Assembly: GCF_030268885.1 (NCBI RefSeq)
Contig: NZ_BSSA01000002.1
Location: 482,633 to 546,632, forward strand
Reading direction: 5' to 3'
Length of the DNA stretch: 64,000 nucleotides
From: Kitasatospora phosalacinea
GTDB lineage: Bacteria > Actinomycetota > Actinomycetes > Streptomycetales > Streptomycetaceae
Translations under genes and position numbers: made by a program
Shown: positions 26,588 to 33,022 of the stretch, piece after piece
Numbering within the stretch: position 1 is the first letter of the stretch
How the letters are laid out: the number at the start of each line of letters is the position of its first letter
Notes under the pieces: model-generated
The model's database searches: none
What the model was told of the DNA's origin: nothing
Seen by the model: the letters and a program-made list of their open reading frames with translations, nothing else

Positions 26588-26609
26588 GACTTGAACTAAG
26601 GTTCAAGTC
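26588..26609. promoter_or_regulatory. MerR-type operator, GACTTGAAC-4-GTTCAAGTC
   Basis: Perfect 9-bp inverted arms around TAAG, 67 bp upstream of the aldolase start and 106 bp upstream of the MerR gene. The arms contain TTGAAC -35-like hexamers on both strands, as expected for a MerR operator sitting in a promoter spacer. It is followed by GC-rich direct repeats (GGGCGCCGCAGG-type) up to the MerR start. Confidence 0.75.
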
Positions 26610-26714
26610 AAGCGCCGGACGGGCGCCGCGGGGCGCCGCAGGACGCCGAAGGGTGCGCGGGGCGCCGCAGGAAGTCGAAGGGTGCCGCAGGGCGCCGAAG
26701 GGGAGCCGCCAACC

Positions 26715-27098
26715 ATGCTGATGACGATCGGTCAGCTCGCCGCCGCCACCGGCGTCCCCGCCTCCGCCATCCGCTTCTGGGAGCGCCACGACCTGCTGCC
26801 CGCCCCCGAGCGCCGGAGCGGACAGCGCCGCTACCCGCCGCAGGCCGTGCAGCGGATCGTGCTGCTGCGCACGTTCCAGCAGGCCGGACTGAGCCTGGCC
26901 GAGGTCAGGGAGTTCCAGCAGGACCAGCCGCGCAGGCGGGCGATGATCCACGCCAAGATCGCCGAGATCGAGCAGCGCAGGATCGACCTCGACCACGCCC
27001 AGCAACTCCTCACCCACGCCCTCCGGTGCAGCCGGGCGGACATCGTCGGCTGCCCGACCTTCCGCGAGGAGATGGCGGCCTGGAACCGTCCCGACTGA
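26715..27098 (+). CDS. MerR-family regulator (SoxR-like length, two C-terminal Cys)
   Basis: 127 residues from ATG 26715 with AGGGGAG upstream. The MerR HTH is clear (MTIGQLAAATGVPASAIRFWERHDLLPAPERRSGQRRYPPQAVQRI) and is followed by the dimerisation helix. The C-terminal HALRCSRADIVGCPTF has two cysteines seven residues apart, which might bind a metal or thiol-reactive ligand. It differs from the SoxR iron-sulfur CxxCxC-type cluster. It presumably controls the divergent aldolase/CMD operon through the palindrome at 26588. Confidence 0.87.
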   Translation: MLMTIGQLAAATGVPASAIRFWERHDLLPAPERRSGQRRYPPQAVQRIVLLRTFQQAGLSLAEVREFQQDQPRRRAMIHAKIAEIEQRRIDLDHAQQLLTHALRCSRADIVGCPTFREEMAAWNRPD

Positions 27099-27652
27099 CG
27101 CCGCCCGGCCCCGCGCCCTCGCGCCCCGTCCGGACGCGGGTGCCGGGGTGGGCCGTCGCCCTCGGCCGGGGCGACGCCGAGGCGCGGAGGCTGCTCCGGC
27201 GCGCCCGGCGTTCGGAGTTCGGAGTTCGGCGTTCGGAGCACTGCTCGGGCCGCTCCGCGAACAGGTGCGGGCCCGGCCCCGCGCCGAGTTCGTGCGCCGG
27301 GCGGTGCAACTCGCCCAGGGCGTCATCCTGTTGCTGTCCGGGCTGCTGCCCGGCACCCGCGCCGACCTCCGGCGCCTCCTGGACCGGGAGCGCACCACGG
27401 GCGGCCTCGCCCGCCATCCGCACCCCGGCGCCGCCACGGTCTCCGCCCGCACCCACACCGCGGCCCTCCGCGGCGTCGGTCCGGTCGCCACCCGCCGCGT
27501 CGGCAAGGCCGTTCTCCACCACCGCACGGCCCTCGGCGCCCTCCCGCTCGCAGGGGACCTCTGGCCGCCCCGCGGTCCGGGTGGTTTGAAAACCGCGCCA
27601 CGGCGAAGACGAATCCCGTCAGCGACAGGGTTCGTGGGAGAAGGAGAAGCAC
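27099..27652. other. 554-bp stretch without a convincing gene
   Basis: Several overlapping open frames exist on both strands, but none resembles a protein family or has a ribosome site. It contains four imperfect GTTCGGA direct repeats (about 27209-27238) and a GGTTT-GA-AAACC palindrome (27583-27594), about 60 bp before the GlsB gene. The palindrome could be part of that gene's promoter. A fragment reading FVRRAVQLAQGVILLLSGLL has some hydrophobic character, but this is not enough to call a gene. Confidence 0.5.
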
Positions 27653-27934
27653 ATGAGCATCCTCGCCTGGATACTGATCGGGTTGATCGCGGGCGCCATC
27701 GCCAAGGCACTGATGCCGGGCAAGGACCCGGGCGGCATCATCGTCACGATGCTCATCGGCATCGCGGGCGGTCTGCTCGGCGGCTGGCTCGGCAAGGTCA
27801 TCTTCGGCGTCGACTCCATCGACGGTTTCTTCGACCTGTCGACCTGGGTCGCCGCCATCGCGGGCTCGGTCATCCTCCTCGCCCTCTACCGGCTGGTCAC
27901 CGGTAACAAGCACCACCACCACCGCCATGCCTGA
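27653..27934 (+). CDS. GlsB/YeaQ/YmgE-family small membrane protein
   Basis: 93 residues, ATG 27653 with GAGAAGGAGAAG upstream. The whole family pattern is visible: ILAWILIGLIAGAIAKALMPG, then GGIIVTMLIGIAGGLLGGWLG and a third helix (WVAAIAGSVILLALYRLV), followed by a His-rich tail. This family is linked to envelope and general stress in many bacteria; the exact role is unknown. The end overlaps the start of the next gene by eight bases. Confidence 0.92.
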   Translation: MSILAWILIGLIAGAIAKALMPGKDPGGIIVTMLIGIAGGLLGGWLGKVIFGVDSIDGFFDLSTWVAAIAGSVILLALYRLVTGNKHHHHRHA

Positions 27935-28478
27935 GCGACCCGGCGCACCCGCGAACGGCTCCTCCGCCGGAGGGGCCGTTCGCGTCGCGGGCGGCTCCGT
28001 TCCCGGCTCACCGGCTCCGGACCGCCGCGCCTCCCGGGAAGGCCGGGCACCGACCCCGGACGAATCCGGGTCCGGGCTGAAGGCGGTGGGCTGGGCCCGT
28101 ACCCTGCCCCTCTCCAGCAGCGTCCGGGCGGGCCGCGCCTGGGCCCGCCGTCACCTCGACGAACTCGGCTGGACCGAGCAGGCCGCCGGGACCGCGGACG
28201 ACGTCCTCCTCACCGTCTCCGAACTCCTCACCAACGCCCACCTGCACGCCCACAGCGACGCCCACCTCGTCCTCACCTGGGACGGCTCCTGCCTGTACGT
28301 CAGCGTCCACGACGGCTCCACGCACCTGCCCCGCCCCCGGGAGGCCGGCCCCGACGCCACCTCCGGCCGCGGCATGGCCCTGGTCGACGCCCTCGCCGAC
28401 GACTGGCAGGCCCGCGCCGACGAACGCGGCAAGACCGTCACCGCCTGCTTCCACCCCCCGGGCCGCCCCGCCCACTGA
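27927..28478 (+). CDS. SpoIIAB/RsbW-like ATP-binding anti-sigma-type regulator
   Basis: 183 residues from ATG 27927, inside the last codons of the GlsB gene, so translation is probably coupled. After a ~55-residue disordered segment, the HATPase_c_2 domain shows the N-box (TVSELLTNAHLHAHSDAHL), a G1-like VHDGSTHLPRP and G2 GRGMALVDALADDW. Streptomycetes carry dozens of these kinases, which bind sigma factors or anti-anti-sigma proteins in stress and development. Linkage to a stress membrane protein fits; no sigma factor is adjacent. Confidence 0.88.
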   Translation: MPERPGAPANGSSAGGAVRVAGGSVPGSPAPDRRASREGRAPTPDESGSGLKAVGWARTLPLSSSVRAGRAWARRHLDELGWTEQAAGTADDVLLTVSELLTNAHLHAHSDAHLVLTWDGSCLYVSVHDGSTHLPRPREAGPDATSGRGMALVDALADDWQARADERGKTVTACFHPPGRPAH

Positions 28479-28625
28479 ACCCCCTGCCCCGCCGCCGGAC
28501 GCGGATCACCGCAGGCGGCCGGGCCGAGGGAGCACGCCCTCGCACCGGGCGGCCGCCGCGGCCGTCGTGCCTCGGTCGCAGTCGCGCGAGCTGCCGGCCG
28601 TGAACGGACGCACCAGGCCAACGGA

Positions 28626-28654
28626 AGCGGCTGCGCGCGGGGCGCGCAGCCGCT
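28626..28654. terminator. Hairpin with 13-bp perfect stem
   Basis: AGCGGCTGCGCGC (28626-28638) pairs exactly with GCGCGCAGCCGCT (28642-28654) around GGG. It lies in the 465-bp gene-free stretch 28479-28943, downstream of the ATPase, and marks the boundary between the left chromosome part and the island. The rest of that stretch is the degenerate tRNA/att copy at 28735. Confidence 0.7.
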
Positions 28655-28734
28655 GTACCAGCTCTCGTCGAGCCCCCCCTGAGGCCCGCCTTCACCCCGC
28701 CGGCCCCGACCGCTCCACGGCCGGGGCCTCGTCA

Positions 28735-28820
28735 CGTGATGCGAACTCGTGAGGGTTCCCCGACACGTTTTCCCCTTGCCTCCCCCTGCCTCCCCTGGCG
28801 TCCGCGGGGGTTCGTCGGCG
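28735..28820 (-). repeat. Degenerate tRNA-Ser 3'-end / att copy (copy A)
   Basis: Read on the minus strand, GGGGAAAACGTGTCGGGG is followed by AACCCTCACGAGTTCGCATC. These match the anticodon-loop-to-T-arm part of the tRNA-Ser fragments at 31557, 32822, 35583 and 39780, with several substitutions and small deletions; the acceptor end has lost pairing. The adjoining arm sequence GGCGTCCGCGGGGGTTC (plus strand) is also shared with the other copies. It looks like the oldest scar of the integration series and the left limit of the island. Confidence 0.6.
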
Positions 28821-28943
28821 TCCCGCCCCACGGCGTGGCGGACTGCTGGGGGCGGCTGGATGGGGGAGGCGCGACGACCCGGCGCTCGACGGGCCGACCG
28901 CGGCGGAAGAGCACGTGCACGCGATCGTTGCCGCTCGGGACGC

Positions 28944-29597
28944 CTACGCGTCCCGGGTCGGCGTTCCGGGGTGCTGGTGCTGGTGCTGGTCCGTGTCGGC
29001 GGGCAGCAGCGGGCGTAGCGCGCCGAGAGCGGACTCGACGCAGATGTCGCGGAGCCGGTCCCGGGAGCAGGTCGGTTCGGTGAGCCAGTCGACAACGAGG
29101 ACCTGGACGAAGACGAGCCAGCTGCGCAGGACCGAGGAGACCGCCGCGCGAGCGGTGTCGTCGGCGAGCGGCAGGACCGTGAGCAGGCGAGCGCGGAGTG
29201 CGTCGAGTTCGCCCGTCATGATCGTCTGGATGACCGGGTCGCCGGCCAGGACGCGGTTCGCGGCGAGGACCGCGTTGCTGTTGGCGACGAAGTAGTCCAA
29301 GTGCACCTCCATGCCCTGGACCAGTTGCTCGCGCAGCGGCACGGCGGGGTCGATGCGGGTCGTGGCGAGCAGGCGGTCCGCGGCCTCCTGGTACACGGCC
29401 GCGAAGAGTGCGTGCTTGCTGGGGAAGTGACGGTAGAGCAGCGCCCGCGAGACGCCGGCCCGCCGGGCGACCTCGTCCATCATCACGGCCTCGTAGGGCT
29501 GCTCGGCGAAGCAGCGTGCGCCGACTTCCAGGAGCTGCGCGCGGCGGTCGGCCGGGCTGAGGCGCTGGCGGCGCGGAGGTGGTGGCGAGGACGGCAC
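28944..29597 (-). CDS. TetR-family transcriptional regulator
   Basis: 217 residues. The N-terminal HTH is canonical (RRAQLLEVGARCFAEQPYEAVMMDEVARRAGVSRALLYRHFPSKHALFAAVY). The ligand-binding domain spans about 75-200, and a His/Gln-rich tail (TDQHQHQHPG) ends it. Two inverted TTGACACG boxes lie just upstream (29611-29670), in the promoter it shares with the divergent DUF4345 gene. It most likely represses both genes. The ligand is unknown. Confidence 0.9.
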   Translation of the reverse strand: MPSSPPPPRRQRLSPADRRAQLLEVGARCFAEQPYEAVMMDEVARRAGVSRALLYRHFPSKHALFAAVYQEAADRLLATTRIDPAVPLREQLVQGMEVHLDYFVANSNAVLAANRVLAGDPVIQTIMTGELDALRARLLTVLPLADDTARAAVSSVLRSWLVFVQVLVVDWLTEPTCSRDRLRDICVESALGALRPLLPADTDQHQHQHPGTPTRDA

Positions 29598-29610
29598 GCG
29601 ACCAGATTAC

Positions 29611-29670
29611 TTGACACGTGTCTACTGGACGGCGCTACCTTGGGAGCGGCACTTAGTAGATGCGTGTCAA
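29611..29670. promoter_or_regulatory. Paired TetR operators TTGACACG(T/C)(G/A)TCTAC
   Basis: TTGACACGTGTCTAC (29611-29625) and, inverted, TTGACACGCATCTAC (complement of 29656-29670) are separated by 30 bp. The first contains the 10-bp palindrome GACACGTGTC. They fall between the TetR gene (start 29597) and DUF4345 (start 29719), and each TTGACA can also be a -35 element for one of the two divergent promoters. Confidence 0.75.
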
Positions 29671-29718
29671 CTTATGTCGCCGTTCGGACGGCGGCGGACC
29701 ACGGGGTGGTGGTACGTG

Positions 29719-30141
29719 ATGGCCAGGACTCTCCGAGTGCTCGTCCTGCTCATGGGCTGGTCGTGCGTCGCGATCGGCCTCTTCCATCTCGTCCTCGGCA
29801 ACGCTGCCATCCCCGGCGCCGCGCACGCGGGCACGACGATCGACAGCTGGGGCCGCTTCATGGGCGCGAGCTTCGCGGGCTACGGCCTCGCCTGGCTCTG
29901 GGCCGCGCGCCAACACCCGATCCCCGCCCCGGCGGTCCGCTGGCTCGCGGCGGTGTTCCTGCTCGGCGGCGCGGGCCGACTGCTCTCGCTCGCCCTCCAC
30001 GGCCGACCGCAGGGATTCCAGATCGCGCTCACGGTGATCGAACTCGGCCTCCCGCCCGTCTACTTCCGGCTCGCCGACGCGGACGAGCGGGAAACCGGCG
30101 CCCACCGGTCCCGCGCGAGCGGTGCCGACTCCTCGACGTAG
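29719..30141 (+). CDS. DUF4345 small membrane protein
   Basis: 140 residues from ATG 29719 (MARTLRVLVLLMGW). Four hydrophobic helices span the family core, with GLFHLVLGN, RFMGASFAGYGLAWLWAA and FLLGGAGRLLSL as landmarks. DUF4345 proteins are recurrent neighbours of TetR regulators; their function is unknown. The tail after residue 120 is charged and probably cytosolic. The 273 bp that follow, to 30414, show no gene or strong signal. Confidence 0.82.
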   Translation: MARTLRVLVLLMGWSCVAIGLFHLVLGNAAIPGAAHAGTTIDSWGRFMGASFAGYGLAWLWAARQHPIPAPAVRWLAAVFLLGGAGRLLSLALHGRPQGFQIALTVIELGLPPVYFRLADADERETGAHRSRASGADSST

Positions 30142-30414
30142 GCGGGGGCCATTGGGGCGGGGCTCCGTGCGGCTGCCGTGGAGGACGGTGAGGGCGCGCC
30201 CGCGGGTCTCACGGGTGCCCCACGGGTCGGGGTGGCGGCCGCCAGGCCGTTCGGTGCCGCGTCGTGTGGGGGACGACGGATCGCTCGGGGTCCCGAGCGG
30301 CAGCTGAGGCCACGACCGGTGCCCGGAGGCGGACCGGCCCCTCCGCGCTCCCGCTGCGGTGGTTCCTCCCTGCCGAGGAGGCGGGTCGCCGGGCAGCTCC
30401 GACGGGCCGCATGC

Positions 30415-31416
30415 TCAACCCGGAGGCGGATTGGTCTCCCTGTTCCGCCGGAGGAGGCCGGTCCTTCCCCGGGTCGTCTGCCAGCGCGACCGGGCCTGCT
30501 GCAGAACCGCGGCCCACTGGTCGCGCACCTCGTTGTCCGGCGGGCGCTCGCCGCGGCCGATCCGGGTGATCTCGGTGCGCACTTCGTTGCCGACCGCGGC
30601 CGAGGCGACGACCGCGAGCATGGCCCCGAAGAGGGCGGAGAGCATCGCGAAGACCGCCCCGACCGCGCCGTAGCGGTTCGCGTACGAGTCGAACAGGTGG
30701 GGGAGGTAGACGGTCATGGCCACCGAGTAGCCGGCCAGTGCGAGGGCGCAGACGGCGGCGAACGGCATCAGGTCGCGTCGGGGGATCCGGCCGGCGGACA
30801 GCAGGCGACCGCCGCACAGGAGGAACGCGAACGTCAGGGGCGCCTCGACCAGGGCCGCTGCCAGCCCCAGCGGACGGCGGCCGAACGCCGCGTGGGCGAG
30901 TCCGCTCAGCACGACGTACGCGGCGAGCAGCAGGATCCACTTGAGCCCGTTGACGGTGTTGCGGACGCTCAACGGCGGCAGGTTCCACCCCTGTTCGAAG
31001 AGGCGTTGCGCGACGCGTGCGAAGCTCAGGGTCGAGATCAGCAGGAAGGCGCCGCCGAACACCCCCAACGTGGTCCATTCGCTCGACTCGGGGAGGAGCC
31101 GACGCACGGCCTCCGCCCCCTCGCCGGTGAGGCCGTAGCGGTCGATGACGCGTTCGGCGATGTCCTTGCCCCCGAACCGGGCCGCCAGACCGCCGCCCAG
31201 CAGGGCCAGCGGGACCAGCGCGGTCAGGGCGGCGGAGGCCAGGGCCATCGAGCGGTCGAAACCGACGAGGCGCTGGAACCGGCTGTAGACGCGCAGCGCG
31301 AATGCCGGCCGGAGCCAGAACGTCACCGACCGGACGATGGTGTGGCGGTTGACCCGGGACGTGTGCCCCTCCGGACGTAGTGGCGAACGGCCGTGGACCA
31401 GGCTGACGAGAGCCAC
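30415..31416 (-). CDS. YihY/BrkB-family membrane protein
   Basis: 333 residues if GTG 31416 is used; the open frame extends into the tRNA-like repeat upstream, and GTG codons further in are possible. Six or so TM helices carry the family pattern (LASAALTALVPLALLGGG, TLGVFGGAFLLISTLSFARVAQRLFEQGW, NTVNGLKWILLLAAYVVL, AVFAMLSALFGAMLAVVASAAVGNEV). Once thought to be RNase BN, the family has unknown function in the inner membrane. It is cargo of the left-most island segment, upstream of att copy B. Confidence 0.8.
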   Translation of the reverse strand: MALVSLVHGRSPLRPEGHTSRVNRHTIVRSVTFWLRPAFALRVYSRFQRLVGFDRSMALASAALTALVPLALLGGGLAARFGGKDIAERVIDRYGLTGEGAEAVRRLLPESSEWTTLGVFGGAFLLISTLSFARVAQRLFEQGWNLPPLSVRNTVNGLKWILLLAAYVVLSGLAHAAFGRRPLGLAAALVEAPLTFAFLLCGGRLLSAGRIPRRDLMPFAAVCALALAGYSVAMTVYLPHLFDSYANRYGAVGAVFAMLSALFGAMLAVVASAAVGNEVRTEITRIGRGERPPDNEVRDQWAAVLQQARSRWQTTRGRTGLLRRNRETNPPPG

Positions 31417-31516
31417 GCTATGCGGCAGGCCCGCGGTGCGGCCGGGCGGCGCGCGAGACGAGGCCGAACTGCGCGGCCTGCACCTGACGGAGATCGGAAC
31501 CGGGGCGACGGAACGC

Positions 31517-31725
31517 CGAAGGCCCGGACCGCAGTTGCGGTCCGGGCCTTCGATCGGGCGGAGGATGCGAGATGCGAACGCGTGAGGGGTTGTCCCCAAC
31601 GCGCTTTCCCATTCCCCTCGGCATCGTTCGCTGGGGTCAGCACCTGTCCTGACCTACGGCGGAGCAAGCTGTCGGGTGGTATCCGTACATCGTCGGACGG
31701 CGATGAATGAGACCAGAACCGAGAC
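31517..31725 (-). repeat. tRNA-Ser 3'-end/att cassette, copy B
   Basis: Parts in plus-strand order: a 16-bp-stem terminator hairpin (31517-31552); a minus-strand tRNA fragment (31557-31610) from the GGA anticodon region through a class II variable arm (GTTGGGGACAACCCC) and a T-arm, with acceptor ATCC/GCC; then an arm (31611-31725) ending in two GAGAC motifs. The T-loop reads TTCGCAT instead of TTCGAAT and the T-stem is altered, so it is not a working tRNA. The arm is the most diverged of copies B-E. It fills the 354-bp gap between the BrkB and toxin genes. Confidence 0.8.
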
Positions 31726-31770
31726 CACGCTGCCTGGTGCCCTCGGCCGGATCACCCACCTTGCTCAAGA

Positions 31771-32127
31771 TCAACTATCCGTGTCCTTCGGATGCCGGGG
31801 CGAGGCGTAGACGAGGTGGACGGTTCGCCCCGGCGCGTCGACGAGGTAGCGGACGCGCCCGCCAGCAGTCACCTCGTACTCCCACTGCGGCAGTTCGTCC
31901 CTGCCGAGAACGCGTGTCGAAAGGCGGCCCCGGAGTCGGTGCTGTCGATCGGGGTCGCTCGTGGACAGGGGGTTGGTGCGGAGGGCTTCGAAGCAGCGTC
32001 GGGTGTTCCCCGGCGCCTCCGTGCAGAGGTCGCCCCACCCCTTGGCCGCTTCGTTGGTGGCGAACCGCAGTCGCCACTCGTCACCGACCGGTGGCGGCGG
32101 GACGTCGTCCCCGCGCTTGGGGCTCAC
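31771..32127 (-). CDS. RelE/ParE-like toxin
   Basis: 118 residues from GTG 32127, overlapping the antitoxin stop by four bases (GTGA). The chain has the compact RelE plan: an N-terminal helix pair (EWRLRFATNEAAKGWGDLCTEAPGNTRRCFEAL), then a four-strand sheet with RLRGRLSTRVL, LPQWEYEVTAGGRVRYLVD and TVHLVYASPRHP. Relatives cleave ribosome-bound mRNA; the active residues are poorly conserved, so activity is inferred. It forms a type II pair with the gene upstream and sits alone between two tRNA/att cassettes. Confidence 0.75.
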   Translation of the reverse strand: MSPKRGDDVPPPPVGDEWRLRFATNEAAKGWGDLCTEAPGNTRRCFEALRTNPLSTSDPDRQHRLRGRLSTRVLGRDELPQWEYEVTAGGRVRYLVDAPGRTVHLVYASPRHPKDTDS

Positions 32128-32585
32128 GGGGCGGGCACCTCGCCGTGGTCGTCGCCGGGGAGCGGTCCGGTGAGTAGGGCGCCCAGTTCGGGGTCCGCCA
32201 GGATCCTGGCGGTGGCGCGCCACTCGACGATCACGCGGTGCAGGTTGGCGTGGACGTCCAGCTCCACCACGTCGCGGGTGGCGTTCACGAGGTCGACGAC
32301 GAACTCGCGCACCTCTTCGGCCGACAGGTGCCGAGTCCACGGGAAGACCTCGGGAAGTGCCAGGAGGACCGCGCGGGCACCTTCGTCGCTGGTGATCAGT
32401 GCCGAGAACAGTCGCGCGGTGACATCGGCGGTCTCCTCACGCTGGCGGTCGTGACGCTCGGTGGTGAGGTACAGGTCCTCGCCGTCACGCCGGGTGACGT
32501 GGATGCGCTGCGCCTGCTCGACGGTGTCCGCAACGCGCTTCGAGTTCTTCGACAGGTCGGAGAACGACACGGTGGGAGTGGACAT
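32124..32585 (-). CDS. Phd/YefM-like antitoxin
   Basis: 153 residues from ATG 32585. Residues 1-50 (VSFSDLSKNSKRVADTVEQAQRIHVTRRDGEDLYLTT) match the Phd/YefM DNA-binding fold. The rest is a long acidic toxin-binding extension, longer than in typical antitoxins (about 80-100 residues). The promoter has a 22-bp operator in its spacer, and the -10 lies six bases from ATG, so the transcript is probably leaderless. The toxin overlaps its end. Autoregulation through the palindrome is expected. Confidence 0.75.
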   Translation of the reverse strand: MSTPTVSFSDLSKNSKRVADTVEQAQRIHVTRRDGEDLYLTTERHDRQREETADVTARLFSALITSDEGARAVLLALPEVFPWTRHLSAEEVREFVVDLVNATRDVVELDVHANLHRVIVEWRATARILADPELGALLTGPLPGDDHGEVPAP

Positions 32586-32591
32586 GCGGCC

Positions 32592-32621
32592 ACGCTACTT
32601 CGGAATACGTTCCGAAGTCAA
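32592..32621 (-). promoter_or_regulatory. Toxin-antitoxin promoter with embedded palindromic operator
   Basis: On the minus strand TTGACT (32616-32621) and TAGCGT (32592-32597) are 18 bp apart. ACTTCGGAA (32597-32605) and TTCCGAAGT (32610-32618) are perfect 9-bp arms filling the spacer. The start codon begins at the predicted first transcribed base. A dimeric antitoxin bound here would block RNA polymerase. Confidence 0.8.
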
Positions 32622-32781
32622 TGTGCAGATGCACCTAACTGGGTGCAGACTTCCGCGCCGTAGTTCGAGCGCATCACGAGGACGCCTGAGCGGCCCTGCG
32701 GTTGACGTCCGACGTGGTGCTCTCCTGGCGCGATCTCCGGCATGCCCTCTCGAGCCGTTCTGATCGATCGCCAGGAAACGC

Positions 32782-32991
32782 CGAAGGCCCGGACCGCAGT
32801 TGCAGTCCGGGCCTTCGATCAGGCGGAGGATGCGAGATGCGAACGCGTGAGGGGTTGTCCCCGACACGCTTTCCCATTCTCCCGAACGGCGTCCGCCGGG
32901 GTTCACACTCTTTCTGACCTGCGACAAAGCGCACGGCTGGGCGGCGGCTGAACCTGGCCGGACGGGGGTGAATGAGACCAGAACTGAGACA
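32782..32991 (-). repeat. tRNA-Ser 3'-end/att cassette, copy C
   Basis: Terminator hairpin 32782-32817 (one mismatch), tRNA fragment 32822-32875 with the same altered T-arm as copy B (ACGCG-TTCGCAT), and arm 32876-32991. The arm has GGCGTCCGCCGGGGTTCACA, GGCTGAACCTGG and the terminal AATGAGACCAGAACTGAGAC motif. The whole unit is closely similar to copies D and E. With the antitoxin promoter it fills the 437-bp gap 32586-33022. Confidence 0.85.
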
Positions 32992-33022
32992 GGGGTGCCG
33001 CGCTCACTCCTTGCGTCGCGGG

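Noticed and set aside
27148..27600. A gene between MerR and the GlsB-like protein
   Set aside because: Frames on both strands lack family resemblance, ribosome sites and typical domain patterns.
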